Positions 24,823-34,059 of a stretch of DNA of 64,000 nucleotides are shown here, piece after piece. The position numbers and the translations under genes were made by a program. The notes under the pieces are model-generated. The model was not told the DNA's origin and did no database searches. It was given only the letters and a program-made list of their open reading frames with translations. The stretch covers positions 46,540 to 110,539 of the forward strand of contig DJMJ01000002.1 in assembly GCA_002435325.1 (NCBI GenBank), written 5' to 3'. Positions within the stretch are counted from its first letter, which is position 1. Each line of letters starts with the position of its first letter. Source of the stretch: Nitrospira sp. UBA6493. Lineage in GTDB: Bacteria; Nitrospirota; Nitrospiria; Nitrospirales; Nitrospiraceae.

Positions 24823-25395
24823 GTGCGGGACCAACTCGCGAAAGCATTTCATGACACACAGTCGTTCAAGTGGGATCCTCAAGGGGGATTCAAGCTGGCT
24901 TCCGGACTCACGAGTCCGTTCTATGTGGATTGTCGTGCCTTGATGGCCCATCCGAGGGCGCGGCGCCTGGTGGCGCAGCTGGCGTATGACGCGCTCAGCG
25001 ACGTCAACGTGGATTGTTTGGGAGGGTTGGAGATCGGGGCGATTTCCATCGCCACATCGATTTCCGACTATGCCTATGCGGCCCAGCCATCACGGGATTG
25101 GCGGACATTTGTGGTGCGGAAACAGGCCAAAGATCACGGGCTAGGAAAGTTGATCGAGGGAGCGTATAAGCCGGGCGATCGCGCCTTGATCGTCGATGAT
25201 GTGTTGACCAGCGGCGGTTCGTTATTGAAAGCGGTAACGACTGCGCGTGGTGCCGGACTGACTGTGACGCACGCGCTGGTGATTGTCGATCGCCACGAAC
25301 AGGATGGACGCAAGAAAGTGGAAGAGGAAGGATTGACGGTCGTGAGCCTTTTGACCATCGACGACCTCATGCGGCATCAACCAGGCACGACATAA
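24823..25395 (+). CDS. pyrE: Orotate phosphoribosyltransferase
   Basis: A GTG start at 24823 follows GGGAGGAA at ideal spacing; the open frame extends to 24751 without a ribosome site. The 190-residue product has FKLASGLTSPFYVDCR, the flexible-loop region VVRKQAKDHG and the PRPP motif ALIVDDVLTSGGSLL. It joins orotate to PRPP to give OMP in pyrimidine synthesis. It appears monocistronic. A weak TAGAAT -10 lies at 24777-24782, but no good -35 is seen. Confidence 0.9.
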   Translation: MRDQLAKAFHDTQSFKWDPQGGFKLASGLTSPFYVDCRALMAHPRARRLVAQLAYDALSDVNVDCLGGLEIGAISIATSISDYAYAAQPSRDWRTFVVRKQAKDHGLGKLIEGAYKPGDRALIVDDVLTSGGSLLKAVTTARGAGLTVTHALVIVDRHEQDGRKKVEEEGLTVVSLLTIDDLMRHQPGTT

Positions 25396-25407
25396 GGCCT
25401 GTGCCGT

Positions 25408-25719
25408 CTACCGGCATTGGAATTGAATTCCCCACCGGCGTTCACGAATTGCTTCCTGAGCCCCTTCCACTGTACCGGCGATGCGTGTGCGGCCTTGGGT
25501 TTCTCCTTCGCGGGTAATGGTGTAGGGTCCGTGGCACTTCTCTTTCATCAGCGCGAAGGCCTCTGTTCTGGAAGAAGACAGCAGGGATCCCTGTTCGCCT
25601 TTGAACGGATAAACGATCACGCCGCCGTTCTTGGACTCTTGTAAGAATTTGGCCCCGTCTGCGCAGCCAGCGAGGACGAGTACAGTAATGAGGCCCACTG
25701 CTCTTGACCAGCCGGTCAT
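25408..25719 (-). CDS. Small lipoprotein
   Basis: The start at 25719 is chosen because it begins directly at a lipoprotein signal (GLITVLVLAGCADG, Cys near residue 18); the open frame reaches 25851 with no signal. The 103-residue product has a mature domain with GGVIVYPFKGEQGSLLSS, EAFALMKEKCHGPYTI and a C-terminal WGIQFQCR, with two Cys that may pair. Function unknown. It is convergent with pyrE (12 bases apart) and divergent from the rhodanese gene. Confidence 0.7.
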   Translation of the reverse strand: MTGWSRAVGLITVLVLAGCADGAKFLQESKNGGVIVYPFKGEQGSLLSSSRTEAFALMKEKCHGPYTITREGETQGRTRIAGTVEGAQEAIRERRWGIQFQCR

Positions 25720-25786
25720 TCTGTTTTTAGGATGTACCGAGACAGCGCGACGTGCGATGTTGTCGTTTTGAGGTAAGGAGGATGAG

Positions 25787-26212
25787 ATGAAGCGTTTCAT
25801 CTGGGCGCTCACGGGGATAATACTACTGGTCAGTCTGGTGCTGGCTGGCACAGGGTGGTCTTACCACTCTTATCTGCTCACCGTCCAGCAACTACAGGCT
25901 GGTTTGGCCAAGACCTCTTCAGCGCAGAAGAAAGGATTTGTTCTCTTGGATGTTCGGACTCCGGAGGAGCATCGGACGGGAATGATTCCCGGGACTGATT
26001 TCAACATCGATTTCAGGGACATCAAGAGTCGTTATCGCGAGTTGGGCGTTCAGCCCGACGATCATATCGTGGTGTATTGTCAGTCCGGGCATCGCAGCAA
26101 TATTGCCGCTGAAACCTTGGCGGATTTGGGGTACCGGCATGTCTACAATGTCGCCGGCAGTATGAATGCGTGGACAGAAGCAGGATTTCCCATCGATCGG
26201 CCAGGCCGCTAG
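25787..26212 (+). CDS. Membrane-anchored rhodanese-domain protein
   Basis: A 141-residue protein starting after AAGGAGGATGAG. Residues 5-27 form one membrane anchor (LTGIILLVSLVLAGTGWSY). The rest is a single rhodanese domain (FVLLDVRTPEEH, IDFRDI, IVVYCQSGHRSNIAAETL) with active-site Cys in the CQSGHRS loop, so it is likely an active sulfurtransferase facing the periplasm. It could handle sulfane sulfur or redox stress. It stands between a divergent lipoprotein and a convergent glycosidase gene. Confidence 0.83.
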   Translation: MKRFIWALTGIILLVSLVLAGTGWSYHSYLLTVQQLQAGLAKTSSAQKKGFVLLDVRTPEEHRTGMIPGTDFNIDFRDIKSRYRELGVQPDDHIVVYCQSGHRSNIAAETLADLGYRHVYNVAGSMNAWTEAGFPIDRPGR

Positions 26213-26332
26213 AAATATATTGAATCATTTTCCACGCCGGTGATCGTTGCTGACGGTCTTGAGAATCTTGACCTGAGGCTATCCGTTGTTCTTTTTCTAC
26301 TCTTGCTGCTTCTCGTCACTGAAGGAAACACT

Positions 26333-27277
26333 CTAACGCTTCTTTGCCTGTCCGGTTGAAGAGGCAGGTTGTTCGCGTGGGCTGATGCCGATCACAGCGG
26401 GCAGAGGAACATGCGGTGTGGAAGTCCCAGCAAACAATTCCTTCCAAGAGCTACGCTGGGGAGTGGGAGTTCCCTGTGTCCAGATGGAGTTGGATACAAG
26501 AAGATCGGAAGATGATCCTCCATCCATGGCCATGGCTATGCGAATTGATGGGAACACGTCACGTAGACATTGGCCGATTCCATGCAAGGTGATCAATCCC
26601 AGGCTCTTGAAGATCAGAATATGGCCATTGTGGGTTTCTGCTACCAAGGTTTGATAGGCGAGCTTACCTGTTTGTCGAACTCGAATCGTTCCGGTCTTGT
26701 CGAGGAGCATGAGGGATTGTGCTGCTTCACGATAGGAAGGCGCGGTGTCCTGAAAAATGTCAGTTTTTAGATCAAGGACGCGCGCTTTGGGTTCCGCGGC
26801 AGGTTGTGTCGGTTCTGCCACAAAGAGTCCATGCCAGATCGCATGACGGCGGCTTCCTAGCGAGCGGCCGTCCTTCAACAAGAGTCCCAGGTACGCAAAG
26901 TTCTCCCGAAACAACCCGGCGTTGAAGAGAACCATCTCGTGTGTCCTGTTCTGCCATTCAGTAATCGTGAGCGGATACGCTAATTCCTCCTGCGCATAGT
27001 AGTGGACAGAAAACCGATAGCGCTCTGGATCGGCGTCAACGATGAGGAGTGCATCGATGTCGGGACAGCGTTCGTACGGTTGCCAGACGGATACGGCCAA
27101 TCCTGCTCCGATAGATTCCCAATGGGGATCTTGGGAAAAGGCGTCATTGGCCAAACAGTATCCGAGAGCCACCGACAGGATCAGGATGATAGCGAGATGG
27201 CCTCTGCTCACTTGCCTGTGTCGATGGGCGAGTCTGTGAAAAATGCCCGAAGATGCGGACCAGCAATGGGTACTCAT
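26333..27277 (-). CDS. Phosphodiester glycosidase (NAGPA/DUF2233) family protein, exported
   Basis: A 314-residue protein with a hydrophobic segment at about 28-45 (LAIILILSVALGYCLA) acting as signal or anchor, preceded by a basic stretch. The NAGPA-type domain shows MVLFNAGLF, a central LLKDGRSLGSR, and AMAMDGGSSSDLLV near the C-terminus, the conserved DGG loop of phosphodiester glycosidases. The natural substrate is unknown, likely a cell-envelope sugar phosphodiester. It follows the hybrid kinase gene by 23 bases on the same strand and may share its transcript. Confidence 0.75.
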   Translation of the reverse strand: MSTHCWSASSGIFHRLAHRHRQVSRGHLAIILILSVALGYCLANDAFSQDPHWESIGAGLAVSVWQPYERCPDIDALLIVDADPERYRFSVHYYAQEELAYPLTITEWQNRTHEMVLFNAGLFRENFAYLGLLLKDGRSLGSRRHAIWHGLFVAEPTQPAAEPKARVLDLKTDIFQDTAPSYREAAQSLMLLDKTGTIRVRQTGKLAYQTLVAETHNGHILIFKSLGLITLHGIGQCLRDVFPSIRIAMAMDGGSSSDLLVSNSIWTQGTPTPQRSSWKELFAGTSTPHVPLPAVIGISPREQPASSTGQAKKR

Positions 27278-27300
27278 GCCAAGGTCCTGATCATGAGGGA

Positions 27301-28935
27301 TTATTGAGGAGCCAGTTCGTGGACTGGTGCTTGAGTTTGACTGTTCGAGGTCTGCTCCAGCAGTTGCCGGATGCGCTGCCCGAGGAGTTCCGGCGTAAAG
27401 GGTTTTTGGAGGTAGTCACTCGCAGGGTCGCTCGATCCGATGCCGATGTCATCCGCATAGCCTGACATGAAGAGCAGTTTCAGGTCCGGTTTTAAGATCC
27501 GTAAATGTTGCGCGAGCTCGGTGCCGCTCATGCCAGGCATCACGACATCGGTGACGAGGAGATGGATATTCCCGATTTGCTGTGAGGCAATCAGACAGGC
27601 TTCCAGACCGTTGCGGGACTCAATGACGCGATACCCCAGCGTCCTGAGCCCGTCACGAACCAATTCGCGGACGGAATGGTCGTCTTCCACTAGAAGAATA
27701 GTTTCATGGCCACGAAGGGAGCAATTGAAGGTTTCGTTCGGAGGCGCCGGAACGATGTGTGATTGGATGCTAGGGAAATACACGTCGAAGGCGCTGCCTT
27801 TCCCTACCTGGCTGCTGACGTTGATTCCTCCTCCACTCTGCGTGACAATCCCGTAGACGGTTGAGAGTCCTAGACCAGTGCCTTTGCCGTCGTGCCGGCT
27901 GGTAAAGAAGGGCTCAAAAATATGTGAGAGCACTTCGGGTGCCATGCCTCTCCCGGTGTCGGCCACGCAAAGTTTTACAAAGGGTCCCAGGGTGAAGGGG
28001 CGTGCATAATACATGGGCGTGTGTGTGAGTTCGATCAGCGAGGTGTGGATGACGAGTTGACCGCCTTTGGGCATGGCGTCGCGTGCATTCACGACGAGAT
28101 TCATCAGGACTTGTTCGATTTGAGCCGGATCCGCTTTGATCCGAAGATCCTGCGGGCTCAATACGATGCTGAGGTCGAGATCTTGTCCGATCAAGCGGCG
28201 TATCATGGTTTCAAAATTGGTGATGAGGGGATTGAGTGCGAGCACTTTCGGCTTCGAAGGTTGCTGGCGGCTAAAGGTCAGGAGTTGTCGAATCAAGGTC
28301 GCAGCCCGGTCTCCCGCTTGTTGCATTTCCTCGATCCTGCTGCGGATTGGATCATCCGGAGGGATTTCTGCCAGGAGTCCTTGGCCATGCCCCATAATGA
28401 CGGTGAGGAGGTTGTTGAAATCGTGGGCGAGACCTCCCGCCAATCGGCCTATGGCTTCTAATTTCTGGGCTTGCCGTAATAGTTTTTCGCTTTGGCGAAG
28501 AGCTTGTTCAACCCGTTTCCGCTCAAGCCGGTCTTCCAACTCCCTCAGCGCGCGATGGATGGACGGGACAAGACGGCCAAGGCGTTGTTTGAGAATGTAG
28601 TCTGTGGCGCCACGGCGGACGGCGTCGAGCGCGAGGTCTTTTCCGAGTGTGGTGGAAACAAAAATAAATGGAATGTCTGGACAAATTTGCCTGGCCAGAC
28701 TCAGCGCGGTGAATCCGTCAAACCCTGGGAGCGAGTAGTCGGCCAGGATCACGTCGAATCTTTTTCTCTTTAACGCCTTGATAAAGGCTTCTCCCTGATC
28801 GACTCGGAGTGCCTGGCAGGCAATGCCTCCGTCAGTTATGGTCGACACAATATGGTCCGCGTCGTCTTGATTGGCTTCAAGTTGGAGGAGCCGAAGGGAG
28901 GTGGTCACAGATCCTCTATCATGCGGTTCGACCAT
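27301..28935 (-). CDS. Soluble hybrid histidine kinase (REC-HisKA-HATPase-REC)
   Basis: A 544-residue protein without membrane segments. An N-terminal receiver (about 15-130; phospho-acceptor in VILADYSLPGFDG) is followed by a coiled linker. The kinase core has the H-box LAHDFNNLL and the ATP-binding motifs GTGLGLSTVYG. A second receiver spans about 415-525 (LLVEDDHSV, LLVTDVVMPGMSG). In the first receiver the acidic pair is altered (LEAN in place of EDN), which may impair Mg binding. Its input probably comes from a partner protein. It precedes the NAGPA-type gene on the same strand. Confidence 0.85.
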   Translation of the reverse strand: MVEPHDRGSVTTSLRLLQLEANQDDADHIVSTITDGGIACQALRVDQGEAFIKALKRKRFDVILADYSLPGFDGFTALSLARQICPDIPFIFVSTTLGKDLALDAVRRGATDYILKQRLGRLVPSIHRALRELEDRLERKRVEQALRQSEKLLRQAQKLEAIGRLAGGLAHDFNNLLTVIMGHGQGLLAEIPPDDPIRSRIEEMQQAGDRAATLIRQLLTFSRQQPSKPKVLALNPLITNFETMIRRLIGQDLDLSIVLSPQDLRIKADPAQIEQVLMNLVVNARDAMPKGGQLVIHTSLIELTHTPMYYARPFTLGPFVKLCVADTGRGMAPEVLSHIFEPFFTSRHDGKGTGLGLSTVYGIVTQSGGGINVSSQVGKGSAFDVYFPSIQSHIVPAPPNETFNCSLRGHETILLVEDDHSVRELVRDGLRTLGYRVIESRNGLEACLIASQQIGNIHLLVTDVVMPGMSGTELAQHLRILKPDLKLLFMSGYADDIGIGSSDPASDYLQKPFTPELLGQRIRQLLEQTSNSQTQAPVHELAPQ

Positions 28936-29254
28936 GATGAATGGGAGATGGTTTTATAAGGAGTGACTATAAAGAGTAGTGCTTTAATGGCCCCCATCGC
29001 CTTAGCGGTGAAGTGGACTACGATACGATGATCTAGGTGATGATTCCTGGTGGCCGTGTTTGAAGCGAGAAAAAATTGAAAAATAGATGCGGTGTCTTGT
29101 CGACAATGGGGAGGGTGTGGGTGATCGTACGTCGCTGTGTCCATAGAAGGGACTAACCGCCCTGTCAATGGCTATGGGAAACGCTGAGGCGCACTTTACT
29201 CTTGTTGTAGAGAGGCCGCAAGGGGTCCGTCTCGGTCAACAGATGAATATAGCA
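28936..29254. other. Intergenic region between the kinase gene and nuoN
   Basis: About 320 bases holding the end of the nuo transcript and the promoter of the minus-strand kinase gene. I see no convincing gene, strong terminator or consensus promoter; a small open frame (28905-29168, minus) has no ribosome site or recognisable composition. Confidence 0.35.
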
Positions 29255-30751
29255 CTAGCCGCCAAAGGGAGAAGCCGGGGGAATCATGGTGGAGGCGGGG
29301 GCTCCAATATGGGAAAACATCATGGTGGCCGATACGACCCAGTCGATGAAGGGCTGGGGGTAGATGCCGATCAGCAGCGTACCGGCGAGGCTGATATAGA
29401 CCACGACTTTGAGAGGCGTTGAAATAGTGATGGGAGTGGGATCGTTCGGTTCAGCGATGTACATTTTCTTCACCACGATGAGGTAATAGTACATCGAGAT
29501 GACAATGTTGATCAGGCCGACGGTAATCAGCGTATAGAGCCCCTCTTTAATTGCCGCGACAAAGATATAGAGTTTGCCGATAAATCCGGCCAGCGGCGGG
29601 ACTCCGGCCAAGGACAGGAGAAAGAGCAGCATGGAGAAGGCCAGAAACGGAGACCGGCGGTTCAGGCCGCTGTAGTCGTCGATTTCTTCGCTTCCGATAG
29701 CATGGCTGACGGCGATAATCACCGCGAACGCGCCGATATTCGCAAAGAGATAGGTCAGCAGATAAAACAGAATCGCATCGTTGCTCATTTTGGTTCCGGC
29801 AGCCAGTCCGATAAGGACATTGCCGATTTGCGCGATGCCGGAGTAGGCCAGAAGGCGTTTGATGTTCTTTTGCGCGATGGCCACGATATTGGCATAGGTC
29901 ATCGAGAGAACCGATGTCGCCGCGAGCAATACGACCCACATGGGTTTAAAGGAGGCCAGCGCGACGAAGAACATGCGCAGGAGAATGGCAAAGGCCGCGC
30001 CTTTCGGAGCGATGGAAAGGAACGCGGTTACAGGCGTGGGCGATCCGTGGTACGTGTCGGGAATCCAGGAGTGGAACGGCACGGCGCCGATTTTGAATCC
30101 AAGCGCGGCAAAGATCAGCAGAAACCCGATGATCAGACCGGGAGTTGGTTGGGCCGATGTCATGTCGGAGAAGACGAGTTTCCCGGTTTCTCCATATACC
30201 AGGCTGATACCGTAGGCGAGCAGTCCTGCCGCAAAGACGCCAAGGATAAAGAATTTTAGTCCGGCTTCGTTCGAGGCCACATCGTCGCGAAGGTAGGCTA
30301 CGAGTACATAGAATCCGAAGGTCGAGAATTCCAATGTCACGAAGAGTGACAGGAGATCGTTGGCGGACGCCATGAACATCATGCCGAGGGCCGACATGAC
30401 GATCAGAAAGTAATATTCGCCTCTGAAGAAGGCGAACTTCTGGACATATTCGATGGAAGCGAGAATGACGAGGATACTCGCTCCGACGATGAACATTTTG
30501 AAAAATAGGGCCATCCGGTCGAGGACGTACATATTGGCGAAAAGCGTCCCCGTGATATTGCTGATATCGAGCCACGTCAGGCAGCCGAGCGTCGCCACGA
30601 GGCCGGCAATGCTGAAATAGGCTAGCTGTTCCTTGGGTAAGCGCGGGAATGCAAAGTCGGCAATCAAGACAAGGCAGAGCCAAACGGTCAGCACAATCTC
30701 CGGGAGGAGGAGCAGGAGATCCGACAGCGACATGTTCAATTCAAAATTCAT
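29255..30751 (-). CDS. nuoN: Complex I subunit NuoN
   Basis: A 498-residue antiporter-like membrane subunit with about 14 helices. Conserved features include FFILGVFAAGLLAYGISLVYGETG, the helix with HSWIPDTYHGSPTPVTAFLS and KNIKRLLAYSGIAQIGN, and internal Lys and Glu residues of the proton channel. It is the last gene of the operon, downstream of two nuoM genes. It forms one of the proton-pumping modules in the membrane arm next to NuoK. Length is normal for the family. Confidence 0.93.
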   Translation of the reverse strand: MNFELNMSLSDLLLLLPEIVLTVWLCLVLIADFAFPRLPKEQLAYFSIAGLVATLGCLTWLDISNITGTLFANMYVLDRMALFFKMFIVGASILVILASIEYVQKFAFFRGEYYFLIVMSALGMMFMASANDLLSLFVTLEFSTFGFYVLVAYLRDDVASNEAGLKFFILGVFAAGLLAYGISLVYGETGKLVFSDMTSAQPTPGLIIGFLLIFAALGFKIGAVPFHSWIPDTYHGSPTPVTAFLSIAPKGAAFAILLRMFFVALASFKPMWVVLLAATSVLSMTYANIVAIAQKNIKRLLAYSGIAQIGNVLIGLAAGTKMSNDAILFYLLTYLFANIGAFAVIIAVSHAIGSEEIDDYSGLNRRSPFLAFSMLLFLLSLAGVPPLAGFIGKLYIFVAAIKEGLYTLITVGLINIVISMYYYLIVVKKMYIAEPNDPTPITISTPLKVVVYISLAGTLLIGIYPQPFIDWVVSATMMFSHIGAPASTMIPPASPFGG

Positions 30752-30781
30752 AGTCTCGATTCGTACATCGTCAGACGTACC

Positions 30782-32458
30782 CTATTCTGTCATCCGTTCC
30801 GGTTGAAGCTGTACACCGCGTGCAGCCAATTGTTCTTGCACCGATGGACTCGGGGAATCGATGGCTGGGGCGGATGCCACCGGCACGACGTGTGTGATCC
30901 TGGCAATGAGTGGATCGACCCCTGAGCGGACGACATTGTATAAGTGCATGGGGAAGAGCCCAAATCCCACGCTCACGGAGATCATGATGAGCAGGGGAAG
31001 ACGATCTACCGCTGAAACGGCATCGTGGGAGTGGCTGTATTTTTGATCCATCGGGCCATAGAACAAGCCGCGCATCATTTTAAAGAGATAGGCAAGCGTG
31101 AGGACGATACCGAGCACGGCGACCACGACTTGGAATGGATACTTGTTCCAGCTCCCTACGATGATCATGACTTCGGCGATGAAATTGACGGTGCCGGGCA
31201 TACCGATTGAGGCCATGCAGCCGACGACAAAACAACCGGAGATAAAGGGCATCTTGTTCGACAGGCCGCCGAGCGATGGGATATCGCGCGTATGGGTCTG
31301 GTCGTAGACCCAGCCGGCCATCGCGAATAGCATACCGGTTGCCATCGCATGGGCGAACATATAGATGACGGCTCCGCTTAGGCTGATGTAGTCCAATGCC
31401 GCCATGCCCAGAAAGACGTAGCCCATGTGGCTGGAACTGGAATAGCCGATGACGTATTTCGTGTCTTTGGCATAGAAGGCGACGAATCCGCCGTAAATAA
31501 TGCTGAACATACAGAGCACGGCCGCCATCGGCATCATCTCGTGCGTCGTCTCCGGTAGAATTTCAAAGGCCACGCGAATAATCGAAAAATGTCCCAGCTT
31601 CATCAGTACGCCGGCGTGGAGCATGCTTGTCGCGGCTGGAGCCGCGGCATGGCCGACCGGCGACCAGGAATGCAGGGGCCAGAGCGGCGCAATCGATGCA
31701 AAGCCGAAAAATATGAGGACCCAGATAATCTTGTCGAGGGTGGTGCCCAGGACCGGAATATTCATCAGGTGGGCCTGTTCGCGGAGGACAAGAATATCAA
31801 ACGTATTCAGGCCTGAATACTTGTAGATCAGCAGGATGCCCATGAGTGCTGCGACGGCAAAGGCCGAGAGAAACAGCACGAGCTTCATTGCGGCGTATTC
31901 TTTGCTGTTCGAGCCGAAATTGAAGATAAAGCCGACGGAGTCGCGCTGCTTGAGCCCCTCTGCGTCGGTCATTTCCAGATACTTCTTGGTGTGACTGCCC
32001 CACATCCCGAGGAGGAGATACATGGGGATAACGGACATTTCATAGAAGAAGTAGAGGAAGAAGAGATCCAGTGACATGAAGACGCCGATGGTGGCGGCGG
32101 CAAGAATCAGGATCCAGATATAGAATTCTTTCATCCGGTCTTTGACGTGCCAGGACACAAAGATTCCGGCGAACAAGAGGATAGATGAGGCGAGGACCAA
32201 CGGAGTCCCGATGCCATCCACGCCGAGATACAGGGAGATGCCGAGCTGACGTGACCATTCGAATTTCTGGACGAATTGAAACCCGCCTCTGACTGGGTCG
32301 TAGGCATAGAATAAATAGATGGACGCGATTAGTGAGACGAAGGCCGATCCGGCGGCGATTCCCCGAACGAGCATCGCCTGGCGGTTAGAGACAAAGATCA
32401 GCGCCAAGGCTCCAACGAACGGCGCGAATAGAATGTAGAGCAGTGCGTAGTCACCCAT
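30782..32458 (-). CDS. nuoM: Complex I subunit NuoM, second copy with insertion
   Basis: A 558-residue NuoM-type antiporter subunit (LHSWSPVGHAAAPAATSMLHAGVLMKLG; channel Lys and Glu retained), longer than the adjacent NuoM. The extra length is mainly a hydrophilic loop (HTKKYLEMTDAEGLKQRDSVG and following) between helices 4 and 5. The standard HTWLPDAH-type motif is altered to HSWSPVGHA. It starts 5 bases after the other nuoM ends. Two consecutive NuoM subunits define the 2M type of complex I, which is inferred to pump extra protons. Confidence 0.9.
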   Translation of the reverse strand: MGDYALLYILFAPFVGALALIFVSNRQAMLVRGIAAGSAFVSLIASIYLFYAYDPVRGGFQFVQKFEWSRQLGISLYLGVDGIGTPLVLASSILLFAGIFVSWHVKDRMKEFYIWILILAAATIGVFMSLDLFFLYFFYEMSVIPMYLLLGMWGSHTKKYLEMTDAEGLKQRDSVGFIFNFGSNSKEYAAMKLVLFLSAFAVAALMGILLIYKYSGLNTFDILVLREQAHLMNIPVLGTTLDKIIWVLIFFGFASIAPLWPLHSWSPVGHAAAPAATSMLHAGVLMKLGHFSIIRVAFEILPETTHEMMPMAAVLCMFSIIYGGFVAFYAKDTKYVIGYSSSSHMGYVFLGMAALDYISLSGAVIYMFAHAMATGMLFAMAGWVYDQTHTRDIPSLGGLSNKMPFISGCFVVGCMASIGMPGTVNFIAEVMIIVGSWNKYPFQVVVAVLGIVLTLAYLFKMMRGLFYGPMDQKYSHSHDAVSAVDRLPLLIMISVSVGFGLFPMHLYNVVRSGVDPLIARITHVVPVASAPAIDSPSPSVQEQLAARGVQLQPERMTE

Positions 32459-32463
32459 GGGTT

Positions 32464-34023
32464 CTAGTGGTCCTGTCGTTGAACGGAGTCAGTAAGCGAT
32501 GCCACGGTGCCATGGTCCAGACGATCGACCAACGCCTGAATTGAGCCGTTCATGATGCGCAGGAAGGGGGACGGATAGAGCCCGATCCAGAGAATCATCA
32601 CGGACAGCGACACGGCGATAATCATTTCACGTAGTTGCAGGTCAGGCATGGTGCTCTTCACGGCTTTGCCCAGCGGGCCGAGAATGGCGCGTTCGTAGTA
32701 CCAGAGAAAATAGGCCGCTCCGAAGACCACGCCGGTGACCGCGAAGGCGCCGTAGACCCAATTGGCTTTGAATGTGCCGAGAAGAATGAGAAATTCCCCC
32801 ACGAATCCGTTCGTTCCCGGCAAGCCGATAGAAGCGAGGCCAATCAATAAAAAGTAACTGGCGAGGAGCGGGACTTGTTTTGCCATGCCTCCAAAGGCGG
32901 AGAGATGAGTTGTTTGTTGTCGAGAATAGAGAAATCCCGCTATGAAGAAAAGGCCGGCGGTGCTGAAGCCGAGGTTGATCATGGTCAGAAGGCTGCCTTG
33001 AAGCCCCTGATAATTGAGAGCAAAGAGTCCAATCACAATGAAGCCGAGATGGCTGATGCTGCTGAAGGCTAAGAGGCGGCGGAAGTCTGGCTGGATGAGT
33101 GCCATGATGGCCCCATACAGGATGGCGGCAATACCCAGGCACATGAGGATCGCCACTACAGTTTGGCTCTTGGACGCGTCCGGCAGGAGCGGGATACTGA
33201 AGCGCATGAAGCCGAAGGTTCCCAACTTGAGGCCGGCTAGCACTACGGACATCCCGATAGGTCCTTCGAGCAAGGCATCCGGAAGCCAGGTATGGAACGG
33301 AAATACTGGAGCCTTGAACGCAAATCCCATAAACATCAGCCAGAAAATCAATATCTGCTGGCTGAGCGGGATGGGAACCGTTAACAGATCGAGCAAATCA
33401 AACGAATAGACTTGATCGGTATGATGGAGGACGGCCCATTGATGAAAGTTTAGATTGAGTAGTGCGATTCCGACTAGCATAAAAACACTGCCGAGCAGCG
33501 TATAGAGTACATACTTCAGAGCTGCATAATGCCGTTCGGCTCCCCCACCCCAGAGCTTGATGAGGAAATAGCTGGGGATGAGCATCAATTCCCAGAAGAC
33601 GAAGAAGAGGATCAGGTCTAGCGAAACGAAGACACCCATAGTCGTCGTCTCAAGCGCCAGGACGCACATCATGTACAGTTTGATTTGCTGGCGAATCGTA
33701 TCCCACGAGTAGATTACTACCAGAACGGTCAGAAATGCGGTGAGTCCAACGAAGAGGACGCTGATTCCGTCAACGGCGAGGTGGTAGCTGATGCCGAGGC
33801 CAGGGATCCAGGAGGCATGCTCAGAAAACTGCATGGCGGCGGATTCTGGTACAAAGCGGATCAACACAAATATGGCGAGGGCCAATTCGACGAGGCTGAT
33901 CGTAAGGGCCGAGGTTCGAACCATATCCTCGTCCTCGACGAGCCAGAGGACGGCTGCTCCGACAAGCGGGAGAAAGAGCAGGCAGGACAAAATGGGGAAA
34001 CTGGCTGCGAGTTCTTCTAACAT
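32464..34023 (-). CDS. nuoM: Complex I subunit NuoM, first copy
   Basis: A 519-residue NuoM homologue of ordinary length with about 14 helices. It retains FPFHTWLPDALLEGPIGMSVVLAGLKLG and RRLLAFSSISHLGFIVIGLFALN, and the membrane Glu of helix 5 (FFVFWELMLIPSYFLI). It lies between nuoL and the longer nuoM. It pumps protons in the membrane arm. Separate divergence of the two copies suggests an old duplication rather than a recent one. Confidence 0.92.
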   Translation of the reverse strand: MLEELAASFPILSCLLFLPLVGAAVLWLVEDEDMVRTSALTISLVELALAIFVLIRFVPESAAMQFSEHASWIPGLGISYHLAVDGISVLFVGLTAFLTVLVVIYSWDTIRQQIKLYMMCVLALETTTMGVFVSLDLILFFVFWELMLIPSYFLIKLWGGGAERHYAALKYVLYTLLGSVFMLVGIALLNLNFHQWAVLHHTDQVYSFDLLDLLTVPIPLSQQILIFWLMFMGFAFKAPVFPFHTWLPDALLEGPIGMSVVLAGLKLGTFGFMRFSIPLLPDASKSQTVVAILMCLGIAAILYGAIMALIQPDFRRLLAFSSISHLGFIVIGLFALNYQGLQGSLLTMINLGFSTAGLFFIAGFLYSRQQTTHLSAFGGMAKQVPLLASYFLLIGLASIGLPGTNGFVGEFLILLGTFKANWVYGAFAVTGVVFGAAYFLWYYERAILGPLGKAVKSTMPDLQLREMIIAVSLSVMILWIGLYPSPFLRIMNGSIQALVDRLDHGTVASLTDSVQRQDH

Positions 34024-34059
34024 GGGTGCTGTGATGCCTCGATGATCATAGGATCTTGC

